NCBI RefSeq assembly: GCF_030463535.1
Contig: NC_132893.1
Location: forward strand, 23,850,782-23,914,781
Direction: 5' to 3'
From: Salminus brasiliensis
Lineage: Eukaryota; Chordata; Actinopteri; Characiformes; Bryconidae
DNA length: 64,000 nt
Shown: one piece after another, positions 60,701 to 64,000 of the stretch
Layout: the number at the start of each line of letters is the position of its first letter
Position numbering within the stretch: position 1 is the stretch's first letter
Translations under genes and position numbers: made by a program
The notes under the pieces: model-generated
Database searches by the model: none
What the model was told of the DNA's origin: nothing
What the model saw: only the letters and a program-made list of their open reading frames with translations

Positions 60701-61480
60701 CAGAATGAAGGGATTGTGATGATGTTTGTGATGAGTTCTTTTAGATAGATAGGGGCATTTCCATAAATGCACTGATGAACTGATGGTTAGGTCATACACC
60801 ATGGTATGTGTAACTGTAAGCAATATTTTTCATAATTAATAATTACATGCAGTACACTTGTCTTAACAGTATCAAACTGATTTGAACAATATTTTAAACT
60901 GATAGTTGAAGAGTTGAAGAGCCAGGATGTTTAGAGTACACAGGGCTTTAGTCCTAAATATTACTATATTTGTTACAATATTTCTCTGTAATGCTAGCGA
61001 TAATTACAGGTGTATTCACAATTTTTACATCTCTATATTTTGCTTTTGCCAGATCTTGGCACATTAACCATGTATTTGTTGTGAAAACAAGTGCACTTTT
61101 GCTTGTAAAAATCACCATATATAATTAGAACAGATGAAAGCAAACATAAATACAGTAAAAAGTAACAAGAATTTATTATGCATTATTTATCCCCAGCCTG
61201 TGCGAGGATTCGATAACCTCCACCAGCATGAGGTTTCTGTACTATTTAATAACTAACATGCACTGCCAAGACATTTAACGACTCAAAATCCTCAGAATCG
61301 GACCCGTGTCTAATCTCAGAAGGTGTGTATCGTTACACTCCTCCAAAGCAGAATTCACGGTGGGATGCAGTTGTAGTTCTCTCACCTGACGTTAGTGATC
61401 ATGGGGGCGCTGTTGGACCGTCGCAGAGCACCGCCTCCGCCAGCTGCGCCTGCGCACTGGTCCACCTCCATCCTCTCCAT
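57707..61480 (-). CDS. PABIR/FAM122-family protein (PP2A-B55 regulator-like)
   Basis: Nine exons join in frame to 222 residues: 61480-61386, 59873-59789, 59682-59626, 59478-59432, 59337-59280, 59020-58953, 58212-58157, 58032-57948 and 57824-57707. The N-terminal LRRSNSAPMI is the FAM122 signature; in FAM122A its serine is a CHK1 and 14-3-3 site. It is followed by SSARYRRSSVSV, matching the SARRNST block, then SSPSPTRRF, SVSPAVRWPVVAPLKRK (probable nuclear signal) and GPPKKLF. The order agrees with PABIR1/2. The stretch between SPFSW and the SPSPTR block is much shorter than in PABIR1, and the RLHQIKQEE-type helix that binds PP2A-B55 is not evident. Family members inhibit PP2A-B55 in the nucleus. 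The C-terminus is Ser/Pro-rich. I cannot tell which family member it is, so no symbol is given. Confidence 0.8.
58100..58142. repeat. TA/CATA microsatellite
   Basis: Alternating ATACATATATA text immediately downstream (minus-strand sense) of the exon 58212-58157, in the intron. Confidence 0.7.
59874..61385 (-). other. First intron of the PABIR-like gene
   Basis: About 1.5 kb of AT-rich intron. Near 60640-60660 there is TTGTGTGCGGTGCCCTGAGA, part of a dispersed repeat by its look, and near 61327 text shared with 40316. No exon-like or RNA-gene-like signal is visible. Confidence 0.45.
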
Positions 61481-61760
61481 GGCTCTTCGGCGAACCCGAG
61501 TGTGGCTGGTAGAGGCGACCGAGCCGAGCGCGCTCTACTGCGGCTTGAGCCACAAATCGAACGCGGCGAAAGCCTGACCAGCAGGCCGCACGCCAAACTG
61601 TTCGAGCCAATGCAAAGCCGTCCGGATAAATGCGCTGGCGTTATATGCCGTGGTCTCCACTCTGTCGCATTTCTGTCCGAAGTGAAAAAGCGTTGAACGC
61701 GGGACTCAGCTGGTCAAAACTCCTTTTAGTCAGCGGCTCGCTGAAGTGAACTTACGGAGC
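61481..61760 (-). promoter_or_regulatory. CpG-rich promoter region of the PABIR-like gene
   Basis: It contains dense CpG dinucleotides (GGCGAACCCGAG, GACCGAGCCGAGCGCGC, TCGAACGCGGCG) in contrast to its AT-rich surroundings. It covers the region upstream of the ATG at 61480. Reading frames across it on either strand are products of its high GC content. Confidence 0.55.
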
Positions 61761-62394
61761 AGCTCCGACAGGTTTAGTGTGAAGAGCCGCCAGCACACAC
61801 TGGCTCCAACTAGTTTTGTCACTTGGGCTGCGAGCAAACTTTTCTTTCAACTCTTCAACCCACACTAAACATCAACTTAGAGCAAAGAAAGCTGACAGTT
61901 GTGATTCGCAGCAAATTTGATGAGAGCCGAGGTTAGCTAGTTAGCTACCTAGCTATTTTTCAAGTTTACCTGCTACTTTGTAAACCAGCCGAATAACGCC
62001 GTTACGCGATCCGTGGCCCAAATCCACGGTAATAAGTTGTCCAGGTGGATGCATTCTTCTTTCGGACAACACGAGCTTTGCTTTTCAGATGAGCCGTGCG
62101 ATTCAAGGTAGTCGAGAAGTTTGTCAGTCTTTCATTAATTTTGAAAATAAAAAATATTACCCGCAACCAAATAGTGATGGTCTTTCTGCTGGAACAACAG
62201 CACCCCGCTCAGGCACACAGAGGGAACTGCAGATTGAACCGAGTGCAATGGACACCTTTGATCTTCCAGCCATGCTTCTCTTCTGCCTCTGTGACTTTAG
62301 CCTTGTGAAGAAATCTGTACTCGCCTCTGTTTTACAGTTAAAATACGGTGCCCCCAAAGTGTCAAGGTCGCAAAATAATATGTAGAGGCTTACA

Positions 62395-62600
62395 ACGATC
62401 CCTCAATTTCATAAATTATTCCCTCTATTATATAAATGATTCCCTCGATTTAAATAATTAATTCTCTCAGTTTAACTGAGAGTTTAATTATTATTTTTTA
62501 AAAAGATTTTTAAGAATTACTTAATAAATTGAGATAATTAGGAGAAATTGTTTAATTAAGAAACCGGTTAAGAAAATTGAGAGAATGGTTTCCCTAAATA
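62395..62600. repeat. AT-rich degenerate repeat, third locus
   Basis: TCCCTCAATTTCATAAATTA, TTCCCTCTATTATATAAATG and ATTCCCTCGATTTAAATAAT are spaced 27-29 bp apart, then decay into AT-rich sequence with AATTGAGAGAATGG on the opposite strand. This is the clearest copy of the motif seen at 34430 and 51020. Confidence 0.6.
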
Positions 62601-63269
62601 TTTTCTTCTACCTTAATATTTTAGGCTCCATAGAATCTCAAATAACAGTACAGAAGTAAAGTGAGTTAACTGGCCTGTATGCAAATGAACATGAGGGGAA
62701 AAAAATAATATGGCCTGCTGTGCCATAACCGAACAGCAGGGCAGTCACTTAACAACAAGAGGTTCAGTAGAGTTTGGGTTCATTTAAAGTTAATTTCTAC
62801 AAGAAACCTATGAACATTCACAGCAGTGCGTCTGTCATTAGCATATGGAAGTCGTGCCAAGTGTTCATATGGGATCTTATGGCCTTTCTTATGCAACATG
62901 AATAATCTTTAACAGTGGAACTCCACAGCTGTGTCTGTGGGGGAGGAATTATGGTTCATTTGAGCCTGAAGATGTTATTTACTTGAGAAGCTGGACTCAT
63001 GAGCTAAATCTTTTGGAATGTATGTACTGAAAGACTACTAAGACTCCCTATATGCCAGCACAAGGAGAGGAAAGACAGATGGTCCATCTTTGCTCATACA
63101 TTCATTACATGCTGTGAATTAGTAACACTGCTTCCTGTTTTTGTATTTATTGACACGTTGTTCCAGGTCAATCTAATCAACAATCTCATTGCATCCTATT
63201 AGTGGCAGGAAACCTGACTCATTATTTAAGTTAAACTTAACTACAGAGCAAAGGTTTAGTGTTTTATAA

Positions 63270-63575
63270 ATTATCTGATCAGCCATGACATTAAAACCAC
63301 TGTCAGGGGGAAGGATATATTAGGCAGAACGTGAACAGTCAGTTCTTGAAGCTGGTGTGTTTTAAGTCTAGACTACAGCAGGTCTTGTGGGGTGTTCCCA
63401 GCATGCAGTGGTTAGTGTTCACCAAAAGCACTACAAAGAAGGATAATCAGTGAAACTGTGATGGGGTCATTGATGAGCATCTGAAGAAGTGAAAAACTGA
63501 AAATGCTAATGCTGTCTTATGCCCTGTTTTTGACAGTACAAGGGGGACCTACACAATGTTATGGCTCGTTGGTGT
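63270..63575 (+). mobile_element. Internally deleted Tc1/mariner derivative
   Basis: The left end GATCAGCCATGACATTAAAA is the known terminus of a fish Tc1-like family. The interior has AACAGTCAGTTCTTGAAG and AGGTCTTGTGGGGTGTTCCC, and the end GGGGGACCTACACAATGTTA also matches that family. Most of the transposase region is missing, so this is a non-autonomous deletion product. Right end AATGTTATGGCTCGTTGG is degenerate. Confidence 0.65.
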
Positions 63576-63615
63576 GTGTATACATTGTGGACTGTTGAAA
63601 ACCAATGTATATATT

Positions 63616-63678
<63 letters not shown>

Positions 63679-64000
63679 ATGACAAAATTCACAATTACAT
63701 AAACTAAAGTAAGTAATTTGATCCCTACAATGCATTCAGAAAATCCTCAGTCTCACTCTTTCACTTTTTCTGTTGAGGCCTTGTGTTTTCCCTGATCAAT
63801 CTACACTCAAAACCCCATCAATTTATATGAAAAAACGAACATTTCGCATGGACATAAGTGTAAAGACCTTGCTATGACACTTACACGGGGCCTCCCATTT
63901 CTGATTGGAGACCACCTGTGGTAATTTCTGTCTATATAGGGTCTCACAGCTGACAATATAACAAATAATGGCAAATATAAGAGCAAAAAACAAGCCAAGA

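Larger units (their letters stand above)
61761..64000. other. Right flank; no gene seen
   Basis: It contains an AT-rich TTCCCTC/AATTTAA repeat at 62395-62600, a Tc1 derivative at 63270-63575, a (TA)n plus T run at about 63617-63680, and otherwise ordinary AT-rich DNA. The short frame at 62089-62385 resembles no family. Confidence 0.5.

Noticed and set aside
61325-61696. Overlapping frames on both strands near 61.4-61.7 kb
   Set aside because: They are explained by the CpG-rich promoter and first exon of the PABIR-like gene.
62089-62385. 98-residue plus-strand frame near the right end
   Set aside because: It has no recognisable domain, no splice context, and an overlapping frame of similar length; probably chance.

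Overview
The window is vertebrate genomic DNA, almost certainly from a teleost fish. Genes are split by many GT-AG introns (often under 100 bp) and encode conserved vertebrate proteins. The intergenic DNA carries fish-type Tc1/mariner debris and tRNA-derived SINEs, including the 3' tail around 752-818 ending in a 'gtaagtcgctctggataagag'-like core. An otophysan (characin, catfish or knifefish) is my guess from the repeat flavour only.

Layout, left to right. (1) 1-4.5 kb: crebzf on the minus strand, one coding exon at 2844-3611, with a 3' region to its left and a non-coding first exon near 4.33-4.48 kb. (2) 4.8-8.8 kb: a ~4.0-kb non-autonomous DNA transposon with degenerate inverted ends and an 8-bp near-perfect target duplication. 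It contains a ~2.5-kb array of a 31-bp minisatellite. (3) 9.7-32.5 kb, minus: sytl2 (synaptotagmin-like 2). I assembled 18 coding exons that stay in frame to 1,705 codons, plus two upstream non-coding exons. (4) 33.8-42.25 kb, plus: arrb2 (beta-arrestin 2), 14 constitutive coding exons and an optional 24-nt microexon. (5) 45.2-47.67 kb, minus: a short ATG16-type coiled-coil gene with no WD40 region. (6) 48.13-49.37 kb, plus: med11. (7) 50.36-51.83 kb, minus: rnasek. (8) 52.33-54.78 kb, plus: bacc1 (BAP18/C17orf49). (9) 57.7-61.48 kb, minus: a PABIR/FAM122-family gene. (10) 61.5-64 kb: AT-rich and transposon-derived DNA with no gene seen.

The genes are housekeeping or signalling genes from different pathways: a bZIP regulator, a Rab27 effector, GPCR desensitisation, autophagy conjugation, Mediator, a V-ATPase-associated membrane protein, a chromatin reader complex subunit and a PP2A-B55 regulator. 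They do not form an operon-like system. The compact 45-61 kb part alternates strands, giving two head-to-head promoters (47.7-48.1 and 51.8-52.3 kb) and two tail-to-tail 3' ends whose polyadenylation signals lie about 30 bp apart. From human map knowledge, crebzf-sytl2 correspond to 11q14 and arrb2-med11 and rnasek-bacc1 to 17p13, so the window joins two human blocks.

Items most worth a second look are the WD40-less ATG16-like gene and its apparent one-base frame problem, the arrb2 microexon at the position of the ARRB1 8-residue insert, the transposon with its expanded array, and the PABIR paralogue that seems to lack the usual B55-binding helix. All exon boundaries were read by eye from splice consensus and frame continuity, with no transcript data.
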